Shown here: positions 13,051-20,128 of the stretch, one piece after another
Layout of the letters: each line of letters opens with the position of its first letter
Numbering within the stretch: position 1 is the first letter of the stretch
NCBI GenBank assembly: GCA_041687295.1
Contig: JAWLCG010000034.1
Span: 1 to 21,302, forward strand
Direction of reading: 5' to 3'
DNA length: 21,302 bases
Origin: JAWLCG01 sp041687295
Lineage (GTDB): Bacteria > Planctomycetota > Phycisphaerae > SM23-33 > FEN-1343
Program-made: the position numbers and the translations under genes
Notes under the pieces: generated by a model
Databases searched by the model: none
The model's input: only the letters and a program-made list of their open reading frames with translations
What the model was told of the DNA's origin: nothing

Positions 13051-15342
13051 ATGACGATTCTGGATTCCAGGCCCGTGCGGACGGAGACGCCGCGGGTGGC
13101 CGATCTGCGGCGGCGGGTGCGGGCGGCGATGGAGCAGCCGCCGGCGGCGTGGGATTGCCCGACCGCCATCGATGAGCGGTTCATGGCCGAGCCGCTGATC
13201 GTCCGCAAGGCGCGGGCGATCGCGCTGAAGCTCTCGCACATGCCGACCGACCTGTGGGCCGGGCAGCTCTTCGCCGGGTCGATGACGCTGGAGGCCCCGC
13301 GTGTCCACGCGGAGTGGGGCTTCCCCGACTACACCCACCAGGCCGAGCGGGCCGAGGCCAGCAAGCACGGCGTGAGCATCCGGTCGGTCTTCGGGCACAT
13401 CGTGCCGGACTACCCCCGCCTGCTGACCCGTGGCCTGCGGGGCATCCTCGCCGACGCCGACGCCCAGCGGGCCGCCGCAGCCAATGACGAGGAGCGGGCC
13501 TTCCTCGACGCCGTCGCCGTCGCCTGCCAGGCCGTCATCGACTTCGCCGGGCGCCTCGCCGACCGCTGCGCCGCCGAGGCCGACGCCGCCCCCCCCGCCC
13601 GCGCCGCCGAGCTGCGGGCGATGGCCGAGAACCTCCGCGTCGCGCCGGCCCAGCCGCCGCAGACCTTCTGGCAGGCCCTGCAGGCGCTCTGGCTGCTGCA
13701 CATGGTCTTCCACAGCACGCTCAACGGCAACGCCCTGGGCCGGCTCGACCAGTACGCCTGGCCCTTCCTGGCCGATGACCTCGAGGCCGGGCGGATCGAC
13801 TGGGAGGCCGCCGCCGAGCTGGTCGACTGCTTCACGCTCAAGTTCAACGAGCGGGCCAAGGCCACCGACGAGCAGCGCCCCGAGGCCCGCGTCGACGAGC
13901 CGGTCGACCCCTCCCGCCGCACGCGCCACGCCACCAGCAGCCAGCTGGGGCGCAAACGCGACGGCCTCGACGCCACCAACCATTGGCTGCAGAACATCGT
14001 CGTCGGAGGCCTGACGCCCGAGGGCGAAGACGGCACCAACGGCCTGACGTACCTGCTGCTGGACAGCTACGCCGCCAACGGCATGACCAACCCGCTGCTG
14101 ACGGTCCGCCTGCACGCGGACAGCCCCGACGCGCTGGTCCGCCGGACGTGCGAGGTGCTCAAGGACGGCGGCGGCATGCCGGCGCTGTTCAACGACGAAG
14201 CCATCGTCCCCGCCCTGCAGCGGCTGGGCATCCCGCAGGGCGACGCCCGCGACTACACCAACGACGGCTGCTGGGAGGTCATCATCCCCGGCCGGACGGA
14301 CTTCCGCTTCCAGCGGGTCAGCGTGATGCTGCCGCTGGAGTGGACCCTCACGCGCGGCCGATCGCGCTTCACCGGCCAGCTGGACGGCCTGGACAGCGGC
14401 GACCCGCGGACCTTCGAGAACTTCGACGCGCTATGGCGGGCGTACGAGGCCCAGCTCGACGCGGTGATCGGCCGAACCGTCGAGCGGGCCGTCGCCGAGC
14501 TCAACCTCCGCAGCACCATCGCGCCGGTGCCGCTGCTGAGCGCCCTGATCGACGGGGCGATCGAGCAGCGGCGCGACATGACCGCCGGCGGGGCGCGCTT
14601 CCGCACCTTCGCCCTGCTGGCCGAGGGGGCCGCCCACGCCATCGACTCGCTCTCGGCCATTCGCACGGTGGTATTCGAGGACCGCCAGGCCACGCTGACT
14701 GAGCTGTGCGACGCGCTGGAGGTGAACTTCGCCGGCCACGAGATGCTGCGCCAACGGCTGATGGCCGCCCCCAAGTACGGCAACGACGACGAGCGGGCCG
14801 ACGCCGTCGGCCAGCGGCTCATCGAGAGCTTCTGCGCGATCGTGGCCCGCCACGCCGAGGCCCACCGCGCGGCGCTGAAGTTCCCCTGCGGCGTGGGGAC
14901 CTTCTCGTGGTACATCGGCATCGGCGAGGGGCTCGGCGCCTCGCCGGACGGTCGGCGGGCGGGCGAGCCGGTGAGCTCGAACTTCTCGCCCGCACTGGGC
15001 CGCGACGGCGCGGGCCTGCCCGGGGCCGTGCTGTCGTACGCGAAGATGCACCACAGCCACCTGCCCGCCGGCGGGCCGTTGGACCTCCGCCTCGCCCGCC
15101 ACCTGGTGCTCGGCCAGGCCGGCACCGACCGCATGGCCGGGCTGCTGCGGGGCTTCGTCGACACCGGCGGGGCGATGATGACCCTCACCGTCGCCGACAC
15201 CGAAGAACTCCGCGCCGCCCAGCACGAGCCGGATCGCTACCGCAGCCTCCGCGTCCGCATGGGCGGCTGGTGCGCGTACTTCACCATGCTCAGCCGACAG
15301 CAGCAGGACCACCACATCCGCCGCCAGGAGGGCCGATCATGA
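13051..15342 (+). CDS. Glycyl radical enzyme (pyruvate formate-lyase superfamily), substrate unknown
   Basis: A 763-residue oxygen-sensitive radical enzyme. The N-terminal PFL domain runs to about 620 and the glycine radical domain follows. The active-site Cys407 and Glu409 are in NDGCWEVIIPG, the Cys-x-Glu arrangement of dehydratases, lyases and decarboxylases. It lacks the Cys-Cys pair of true pyruvate formate-lyase. The radical loop is VRMGGWCAYF with the radical on Gly739, 24 residues from the end as expected. The residue after that Gly is Trp rather than the usual Tyr. GGAG lies 9 nt before the ATG. The upstream frame is open to 12484 but overlaps the DUF1206 gene, so it is not coding there. 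The activase gene overlaps by 4 bp. I cannot assign it to diol dehydratase, choline lyase, isethionate lyase or another known class. Confidence 0.88.
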   Translation: MTILDSRPVRTETPRVADLRRRVRAAMEQPPAAWDCPTAIDERFMAEPLIVRKARAIALKLSHMPTDLWAGQLFAGSMTLEAPRVHAEWGFPDYTHQAERAEASKHGVSIRSVFGHIVPDYPRLLTRGLRGILADADAQRAAAANDEERAFLDAVAVACQAVIDFAGRLADRCAAEADAAPPARAAELRAMAENLRVAPAQPPQTFWQALQALWLLHMVFHSTLNGNALGRLDQYAWPFLADDLEAGRIDWEAAAELVDCFTLKFNERAKATDEQRPEARVDEPVDPSRRTRHATSSQLGRKRDGLDATNHWLQNIVVGGLTPEGEDGTNGLTYLLLDSYAANGMTNPLLTVRLHADSPDALVRRTCEVLKDGGGMPALFNDEAIVPALQRLGIPQGDARDYTNDGCWEVIIPGRTDFRFQRVSVMLPLEWTLTRGRSRFTGQLDGLDSGDPRTFENFDALWRAYEAQLDAVIGRTVERAVAELNLRSTIAPVPLLSALIDGAIEQRRDMTAGGARFRTFALLAEGAAHAIDSLSAIRTVVFEDRQATLTELCDALEVNFAGHEMLRQRLMAAPKYGNDDERADAVGQRLIESFCAIVARHAEAHRAALKFPCGVGTFSWYIGIGEGLGASPDGRRAGEPVSSNFSPALGRDGAGLPGAVLSYAKMHHSHLPAGGPLDLRLARHLVLGQAGTDRMAGLLRGFVDTGGAMMTLTVADTEELRAAQHEPDRYRSLRVRMGGWCAYFTMLSRQQQDHHIRRQEGRS

Positions 15343-16241
15343 GCGACGGCGAGGCGACGGGCCTGATCTTCGACCTGGACACCTTCGCCGTGCACGACGG
15401 GCCGGGCATCCGCCTGGCGGTCTACTGCAAGGGCTGTCCGCTCGACTGCCGCTGGTGCCACAGCCCCGAGAGCCGCCGACCGACGCCCGAGTTGATCCAC
15501 CTGGGCGACCGGTGCGTCCTGTGCGGGCTCTGCGCGAGCGGCTGCCCCCACAACGCCATCCACGTCGACGAGGCCGGCTATCGGCTCGACCGCGACCGCT
15601 GCACGCTCTGCGGGCGCTGCGTGGAGGCGTGCCCGACCGCCGCCCTGGCCATCAAGGGCTACACGGTGTCGGCCCGGCAGATCGTGGCCCGCGCGGTGCG
15701 GATGGGGCCCTTCTTCGCCCACTCAGGCGGCGGGGTGACGCTGACGGGCGGGGAGGTGACGGCCCAGCCGGACTTCGCCGCAGCCATCCTCGACGGGTGC
15801 CGCTCGGCCGGCATCCACTCGGCCATCGAGACCAGCGGCGCCTGCAGCTGGGACCGCCTCGAGCGCCTGGCCGACCGCGCCGACCTGGTGCTCTACGACC
15901 TCAAGCTGATCGACCCGGCCCAGCACCGCCGCTGGTGCGGCACCGACAACGCCGCCATCCTCGACAACGCCCGCCGACTGGCCGGCCGAGACGTCCAGGT
16001 CCGCGTGCCGCTGATCCCCGGCATCACCGACACGCCGGCCAACCTCGACGCGATCTTCGCCTTCATGCGCCAGGCCAGCCTGGGCCGGGCCGCCCTGCTG
16101 CCCTACAACCCCTCCGCCGGCGCCAAGTACGAATGGCTCGGCCTGCCCTACGACCTGGCCGGCGAACCCCAGCCGCCCCAGACACTGGCCGCCCTGGCCG
16201 ACCAGGCCCGCCGCGCGGGCCTGGCCGTCGAGATCGGCTGA
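15339..16241 (+). CDS. Glycyl radical enzyme activase (radical SAM)
   Basis: A 300-residue iron-sulfur enzyme that takes a hydrogen from the radical glycine of its partner using S-adenosylmethionine. The radical-SAM cluster motif is Cys33-x3-Cys37-x2-Cys40 (KGCPLDCRWCHSPE). Two 4Fe-4S ferredoxin-type sites follow: Cys59, 62, 65, 69 and Cys88, 91, 94, 98. TGGEV (136-140) binds the SAM amino group. Two extra clusters are typical of activases for glycyl radical enzymes other than pyruvate formate-lyase. AGGAGG lies 8 nt before the ATG, which overlaps the stop of the enzyme gene (ATGA). That fixes Gly739 of the upstream protein as the presumed substrate. Confidence 0.93.
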   Translation: MSDGEATGLIFDLDTFAVHDGPGIRLAVYCKGCPLDCRWCHSPESRRPTPELIHLGDRCVLCGLCASGCPHNAIHVDEAGYRLDRDRCTLCGRCVEACPTAALAIKGYTVSARQIVARAVRMGPFFAHSGGGVTLTGGEVTAQPDFAAAILDGCRSAGIHSAIETSGACSWDRLERLADRADLVLYDLKLIDPAQHRRWCGTDNAAILDNARRLAGRDVQVRVPLIPGITDTPANLDAIFAFMRQASLGRAALLPYNPSAGAKYEWLGLPYDLAGEPQPPQTLAALADQARRAGLAVEIG

Positions 16242-16242
16242 A

Positions 16243-16875
16243 TCAGGCGGTCGTCATGACTGGGAAGCCCTGGCTTTGGTTTTCGCTGGCATCGGGAATA
16301 TGGGCGGTCAACTGGCCGTAGATGTAGGCCTTGCCCGCAAGACCCACCACGCTGGACACGAGGACGTAGATCAAAGCCAACGGTGTCCAGATCTTCTGGA
16401 GAATCAGGAAGGGGATCAGTGTGAGCACCACGAAGACGAAGACGGTCCAGAAAAAGATCGTCGCCCGGTGCCCTTCGGTCGCCTTAAGACTCAGCGACAT
16501 GGCCTCGGTCGCCGGCCGGGCCTTATCCACCACCAGCAGGGTCGTCAGACTGTAGGTGATGTGCATGATGATGGCCGGCACAAACGCGAACAGCACGCCC
16601 GGGGCGACCACGAGATTCTTCAGGCCCAGGGCCAGAAAGTACTCGCCCATGCACCGGCGGTAGGACCCGTCAAAGATCCGTAGCGGGGAGATCACTTCGC
16701 CTCGGCTCAGCATCGCCGGCAGCGTGGACAGCGCGATCGTGGTTCCCACGTTGATGTAGGGGATCCAGAAGGTCAGGAACCACAAGACAACGCACCCCAA
16801 CAGCGAGGGGAAGTTGCGGATGCCCGTCTTAAAGGCGAACGAGATGATCTCGCCGAAGCTCAGCTTGTGATCCAT
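16243..16875 (-). CDS. Small integral membrane protein, function unknown
   Basis: A 210-residue protein with hydrophobic segments near 24-52, 84-117, 139-160 and 162-183 and short polar ends. The stretch LLVVDKARPATEAMSLSLKA (113-132) followed by GlyHisArg resembles the loop in uncharacterised YckC/DUF975-like membrane families, where a charged segment sits between paired helices. AGAGGAA lies about 8 nt before the ATG. Its stop is 1 bp from the stop of the activase gene on the other strand. GC content looks lower than that of neighbouring genes. No function can be assigned. Confidence 0.72.
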   Translation of the reverse strand: MDHKLSFGEIISFAFKTGIRNFPSLLGCVVLWFLTFWIPYINVGTTIALSTLPAMLSRGEVISPLRIFDGSYRRCMGEYFLALGLKNLVVAPGVLFAFVPAIIMHITYSLTTLLVVDKARPATEAMSLSLKATEGHRATIFFWTVFVFVVLTLIPFLILQKIWTPLALIYVLVSSVVGLAGKAYIYGQLTAHIPDASENQSQGFPVMTTA

Positions 16876-17250
16876 GGATACGTTCCTCTATCAGTCGGTG
16901 TTAGAAAGATCGTCCCGATATCCACGTGTGCGTTGGCCGAAGGGGCCGTCGCCCTGCGACGTGCACCCTCGCCCAGAGGCCTGCCGGTCCGGCGTGAACG
17001 GATCGGCGCCCCGGCCGGCCTTCGCATTCTCAGCACACCTGTACCATTTGCCATATCGGCATGCGCACCGCGGAAGGCCAAGTATTTCCAGGCAGTGTGG
17101 ACACAGGATTCCATCGCCGACTGGACGGGCGCGTTGCCCTCGGCGTCGGGGCCGGCGGAACTGTCCGCCGGGCTCGTTCGTCAGGTTCGCCCCCCGGGCG
17201 CAATAATTGCGAAACGGTCCGCTTCTGGAAACCTCGTAGGGGGACGCACC
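16876..17250. other. 375-bp spacer between divergent genes
   Basis: It lies between the membrane protein (minus) and the decarboxylase-like gene (plus) and should hold both promoters. I find no clear -35/-10 pair. A minus-strand frame ending at 16891 contains Cys-Pro-His-Cys and Cys-x-Cys spacing like a zinc ribbon, but it has no start codon in place and I do not call it a gene. Confidence 0.5.
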
Positions 17251-18213
17251 ATGTGAATCGTCATCGGCGGGGCGGCCGGCTTTCTGGGATGCCACCTCGC
17301 GTACCGCTGCCTGCGGGCGGGCCATGAGGTGGTGGGCATCGACAACCTCATCACCGGCACGCGGGGCAACGTCCGCTGGCTGGCGGCCTGGCCGGACTGG
17401 CACTTGATCGAGCAGGACATCGCCGAGCCGCTGGACGTCCGCGGGGAGGTCGACCTGGTGGCCGACCTGGCCTGCCCGGCCAGCCCCGCCGACTTCCACG
17501 ACCACGGCATCGAGATCCTCCGCACCTGCAGCGAGGGCGTGCGCCACCTGCTGGAGCTGGCCCGCCGCAAGGGCGCCCTGTTCCTGCACGCCTCCACCAG
17601 CGAGGTCTACGGCGACCCGGAGGTGCACCCGCAGCGCGAGGACTACTGGGGCCACGTCAACCCCATCGGCCCGCGGAGCGTCTACGGCGAGGGCAAGCGG
17701 TTCGCCGAGGCGATGATCATGGCCTACCGCCGCCTGCACGGCCTGGCGGTGCGGACGGCCCGCGTCTTCAGCACCTACGGGCCGCGCATGCGGATCGACG
17801 ACGGGCGGGTGGTAACCACCTTCATCCACCAGGCCCTGCAAGGCGAACCGCTGACGGTGCACGGCGAGGGCAACCAGACGCGGAGCTTCTGCTATGTCGA
17901 CGACCTGATCGATGGGCTGGTCCGCCTGGCCCGTAGCGACATCAACGAGCCGGTGAACCTGGGCAACCCCCAGGAGATCCGCGTGCGGGAGCTGGCCGAG
18001 GAGATCCTCAGCCTGACCGGCTCGACCAGCCCCATCGAGAGCCGCCCCCTGCCGCCCGATGACCCCAAGCTCCGTCGGCCCGACATTACCCGCGCCCGCG
18101 AGCAGCTGGGCTGGGAGCCCCAGGTCCCCCGCCGCGAGGGCCTGCGCCATACCGTCAACTGGTGCCGCGAAGTGCTGCGCCAATCCACCGGCCGGGTCAG
18201 ACCCGCCGTATGA
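17251..18213 (+). pseudogene. UDP-glucuronate decarboxylase-like SDR with TGA at codon 2
   Basis: This would be a 320-codon extended SDR that makes UDP-xylose from UDP-glucuronate. Numbered from the ATG at 17251, the Rossmann loop IGGAAGFLG is at 5-13, the ribose-binding Asp at 31, STSEVYG at 115-121 and the Tyr145/Lys149 pair in VYGEGK. YWGHVNPIGPRS and PPDDPKLRRPDI are typical of UDP-glucuronate decarboxylase. The ATG has an AGGGGGA box about 7 nt upstream, but the next codon is TGA (17254-17256). The frame then reads on cleanly. A single C-to-T change of CGA would explain it, giving the usual Met-Arg-Ile-Val opening. The first later start, GTG 17329, would delete the whole NAD-binding loop. 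It may be a fresh pseudogene, a sequencing error, or a gene starting at a non-standard codon such as ATC 17257. Confidence 0.8.
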
Positions 18214-18231
18214 CCCCACCAGCCACCCCGT

Positions 18232-18265
18232 AGGCCGGGTCGAGCGCAGCGAGGCCCGGCAACGC
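18232..18265. repeat. GCCGGG/CCCGGC hairpin between convergent genes
   Basis: GCCGGG and CCCGGC arms flank a TCGAGCGCAGCGA-type loop, 19 bp past the stop of the decarboxylase-like gene. This is a familiar dispersed intergenic hairpin style and could help end transcription. Confidence 0.5.
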
Positions 18266-18352
18266 CAGGAGCAAAGGCATCGGGAACCTCCTGTCGCCCC
18301 TCGGCAGCGGAGGCCCGCCATCGCGGCGCCAGCCTCCCCCAATCGAAAATCC

Positions 18353-19369
18353 CTACGCCCACTCGGCGTCTTCGCCCTTGGGCGTGCGGGTCATGAGTTC
18401 GGCGATGGCGGTGCGGACGTCCTTGCCCTCGAACAGGACGGCGTGGACGCCCTCGGTGATGGGCATCTCGACGCCGGCCCGGCGGGCGATCGCGACGACC
18501 GAGCGGGTGGTGGCGACGCCCTCGACGACGCTGTGCGTGGCGGCCAGCGCCTGCTCGACGCTGAGCCCGCGACCGATGGCCTCGCCGAAGCTGCGGTTTC
18601 GGCCATGGGGGCTGACGCAGGTGGTCACCAGGTCGCCCAGGCCGGCCAGGCCGGCGAAGGTCTCTCGGCGGGCGCCCAGGGCGACGCCCAGGCGGGTGAT
18701 CTCGACCAGGCCGCGGGTGAGCAGGGCGGCCTTGGCGTTGTCGCCGGCGCCCAGCCCGTCCAGCACGCCGGCGGCGATGGCGATGACGTTCTTGGTGGCC
18801 CCGCCCAGCTCGACGCCGAGCATGTCCGGGTTGGTGTAGACGCGGAACCAGGGCGTGCTGAACAGCCTCTGGGCCAGCTCGGCCAGGTGGGCGTCGGTGC
18901 CGGCGACGGCCACCGTGGCCGGCTGGCGGTGGGCGACCTCGTGGGCGATGCTGGGCCCGCTGAGCACGGCGTAGGCCCGCTCCTGGCCCACCCGCTCGCC
19001 CAGGACGTCGGCGACGACCTCGGTGGGCCGAAGCAGCGTCTCGTTCTCGATGCCCTTGATCACGCTGAGCATCGGCACGCCGGCCGGGCAGTGCGGGGCG
19101 AGGCCCTTCCACGACGAGCGGATGAACTGCGTGGGCACCGTCTGGACGATCAGCTCGGCGCCCGCAAAGGCCTCGCCCGGCTCGCACGTCAGCGTCAGCT
19201 CGGCCGGCAGCGGCACGTCGGGCAAATAGCGGCGGTTCTGCCCGTCGCAGCGCAGGGCCTCGACCTCCTCGCGGAAGTAGCCCCACATCCGCACGCGATG
19301 GCCGTTGTCGTGCAGCAGAATCGCGCACACGGTGCTCATCGCCCCGGCGCCGGTGATGGTGATGTTCAT
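18353..19369 (-). CDS. gpsA: Glycerol-3-phosphate dehydrogenase [NAD(P)+]
   Basis: A 338-residue cytosolic enzyme that reduces dihydroxyacetone phosphate to glycerol-3-phosphate for phospholipid synthesis. The NAD-binding loop is GAGAMST (7-13), Lys105 is in VIKGIE, LSGPSIAHEVA is at 136-146, the catalytic Lys193 is in GGATKNV, and GLGDLVTTC (243-251) is followed by RNRSFG (257-262). Length is normal. AAGGA lies about 9 nt before the ATG. In most GpsA proteins the loop reads Gly-x-Gly-x-Trp-Gly-Thr; here Trp-Gly is Met-Ser. That may alter cofactor binding but leaves the other catalytic residues in place. It is minus-strand, convergent with the decarboxylase-like gene, and downstream of the UPF0158 gene. 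Confidence 0.93.
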   Translation of the reverse strand: MNITITGAGAMSTVCAILLHDNGHRVRMWGYFREEVEALRCDGQNRRYLPDVPLPAELTLTCEPGEAFAGAELIVQTVPTQFIRSSWKGLAPHCPAGVPMLSVIKGIENETLLRPTEVVADVLGERVGQERAYAVLSGPSIAHEVAHRQPATVAVAGTDAHLAELAQRLFSTPWFRVYTNPDMLGVELGGATKNVIAIAAGVLDGLGAGDNAKAALLTRGLVEITRLGVALGARRETFAGLAGLGDLVTTCVSPHGRNRSFGEAIGRGLSVEQALAATHSVVEGVATTRSVVAIARRAGVEMPITEGVHAVLFEGKDVRTAIAELMTRTPKGEDAEWA

Positions 19370-19473
19370 GCTGGGCGTCCTTGCTCATCCCCGGCCCGTT
19401 CAGTCGGGCGGGCACAGATACTTCAGCCTAGCAGGGCGGGCCCGGCTTGTCCACTGCCGCGAGCGGGACGCTG

Positions 19474-19953
19474 TCACAGCTCGAACGGGATCTCGTTGAA
19501 CTCACACCAGCCGCGGGCGATCCGCTCATACTCGGCGTTGCGGAAGGCGTACCACGCATCCCCCAAACCGTGGCGGTGGACGTAGCCCTTGAACCGCCCG
19601 AAGGCCCCCGAGCCGCGGATGGCGTCGTCCAGGTCGGCCGCCTGCTTGTCGTCCTCCAACGAGGCAGCGAAGCTCGCCATCATGTTCCACTCGTTGATCT
19701 CGAAGCGGTCCGGCAGGCCGACGAATTCGTCGCGGTGCTCATCAACCCGCCGAATCCACGTCACCAGTTCCCGCTGCCACTCGGGCAGCTCGTCCAGCGG
19801 GGCGTCCAGGTCCACATCCATGCTCAGGTCCATCCCCTCTGCGGTGGGCACCTCGACGATCGTGCCGGTCGGGCGATGGTAGTACGCTATCGCCATGTCG
19901 CTGATCGGTTCCATAGCGTCGACGACCTGCTTCAGCTTGATCGGCTCGGGCAT
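19474..19953 (-). CDS. UPF0158 family protein
   Basis: A 159-residue soluble protein. The signatures match UPF0158 (PF03682): Leu-Pro (80-81) followed by a helix with INEWNMMASFAASL (86-99), then DDAIRGSGAFGRFKGYV (109-125), WYAFRNAEY (134-142) and a closing RGWCEFNEIPF (147-157). The family is small and has no established function. GAGGAG lies 7 nt before the ATG. The gene is divergent from the sulfatase, with 175 bp between starts, and lies 104 bp upstream of gpsA on the same strand. Confidence 0.83.
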   Translation of the reverse strand: MPEPIKLKQVVDAMEPISDMAIAYYHRPTGTIVEVPTAEGMDLSMDVDLDAPLDELPEWQRELVTWIRRVDEHRDEFVGLPDRFEINEWNMMASFAASLEDDKQAADLDDAIRGSGAFGRFKGYVHRHGLGDAWYAFRNAEYERIARGWCEFNEIPFEL

Positions 19954-20061
19954 GGGCTTGCTCCTCGGTCAGAGGCCAGGCTTGCTGAAACGATGCTGCC
20001 CTTCTGCATACCATTGGCGGCCCGAACGATCAAGTCCCCAGCGATGCCGGTTGCCTCGCCG

Positions 20062-20090
20062 TGGAAATCCGCGGGCCTTACACCTATAGT
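20062..20090 (+). promoter_or_regulatory. Candidate promoter of the sulfatase
   Basis: TGGAAA (20062-20067), a 17-nt spacer and TATAGT (20085-20090) give a sigma-70-like arrangement. The -10 box is 38 nt before the ATG, giving a leader of roughly 32 nt. Confidence 0.4.
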
Positions 20091-20128
20091 GGTCCTTTGC
20101 CCAAGATCCATCATCCAGGAGGCCCCCC

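Noticed and set aside
16891..17120. Minus-strand frame with Cys-Pro-His-Cys...Cys-x-Cys...Cys resembling a zinc ribbon, ending 15 bp before the membrane protein start
   Set aside because: No ATG, GTG or TTG sits before the Cys motif in that frame, and the rest of the peptide looks random. A frameshifted remnant cannot be excluded.
17251..17256. UGA read as an amino acid genome-wide
   Set aside because: Several genes in the window end in TGA at the expected length, including the ATGA overlaps, so TGA is a normal stop here.
18059..19585. A 508-codon plus-strand frame
   Set aside because: Antisense to gpsA. Its composition (Gly/Ala/Asp/His-rich) is the mirror of the real gene and it carries no motif.
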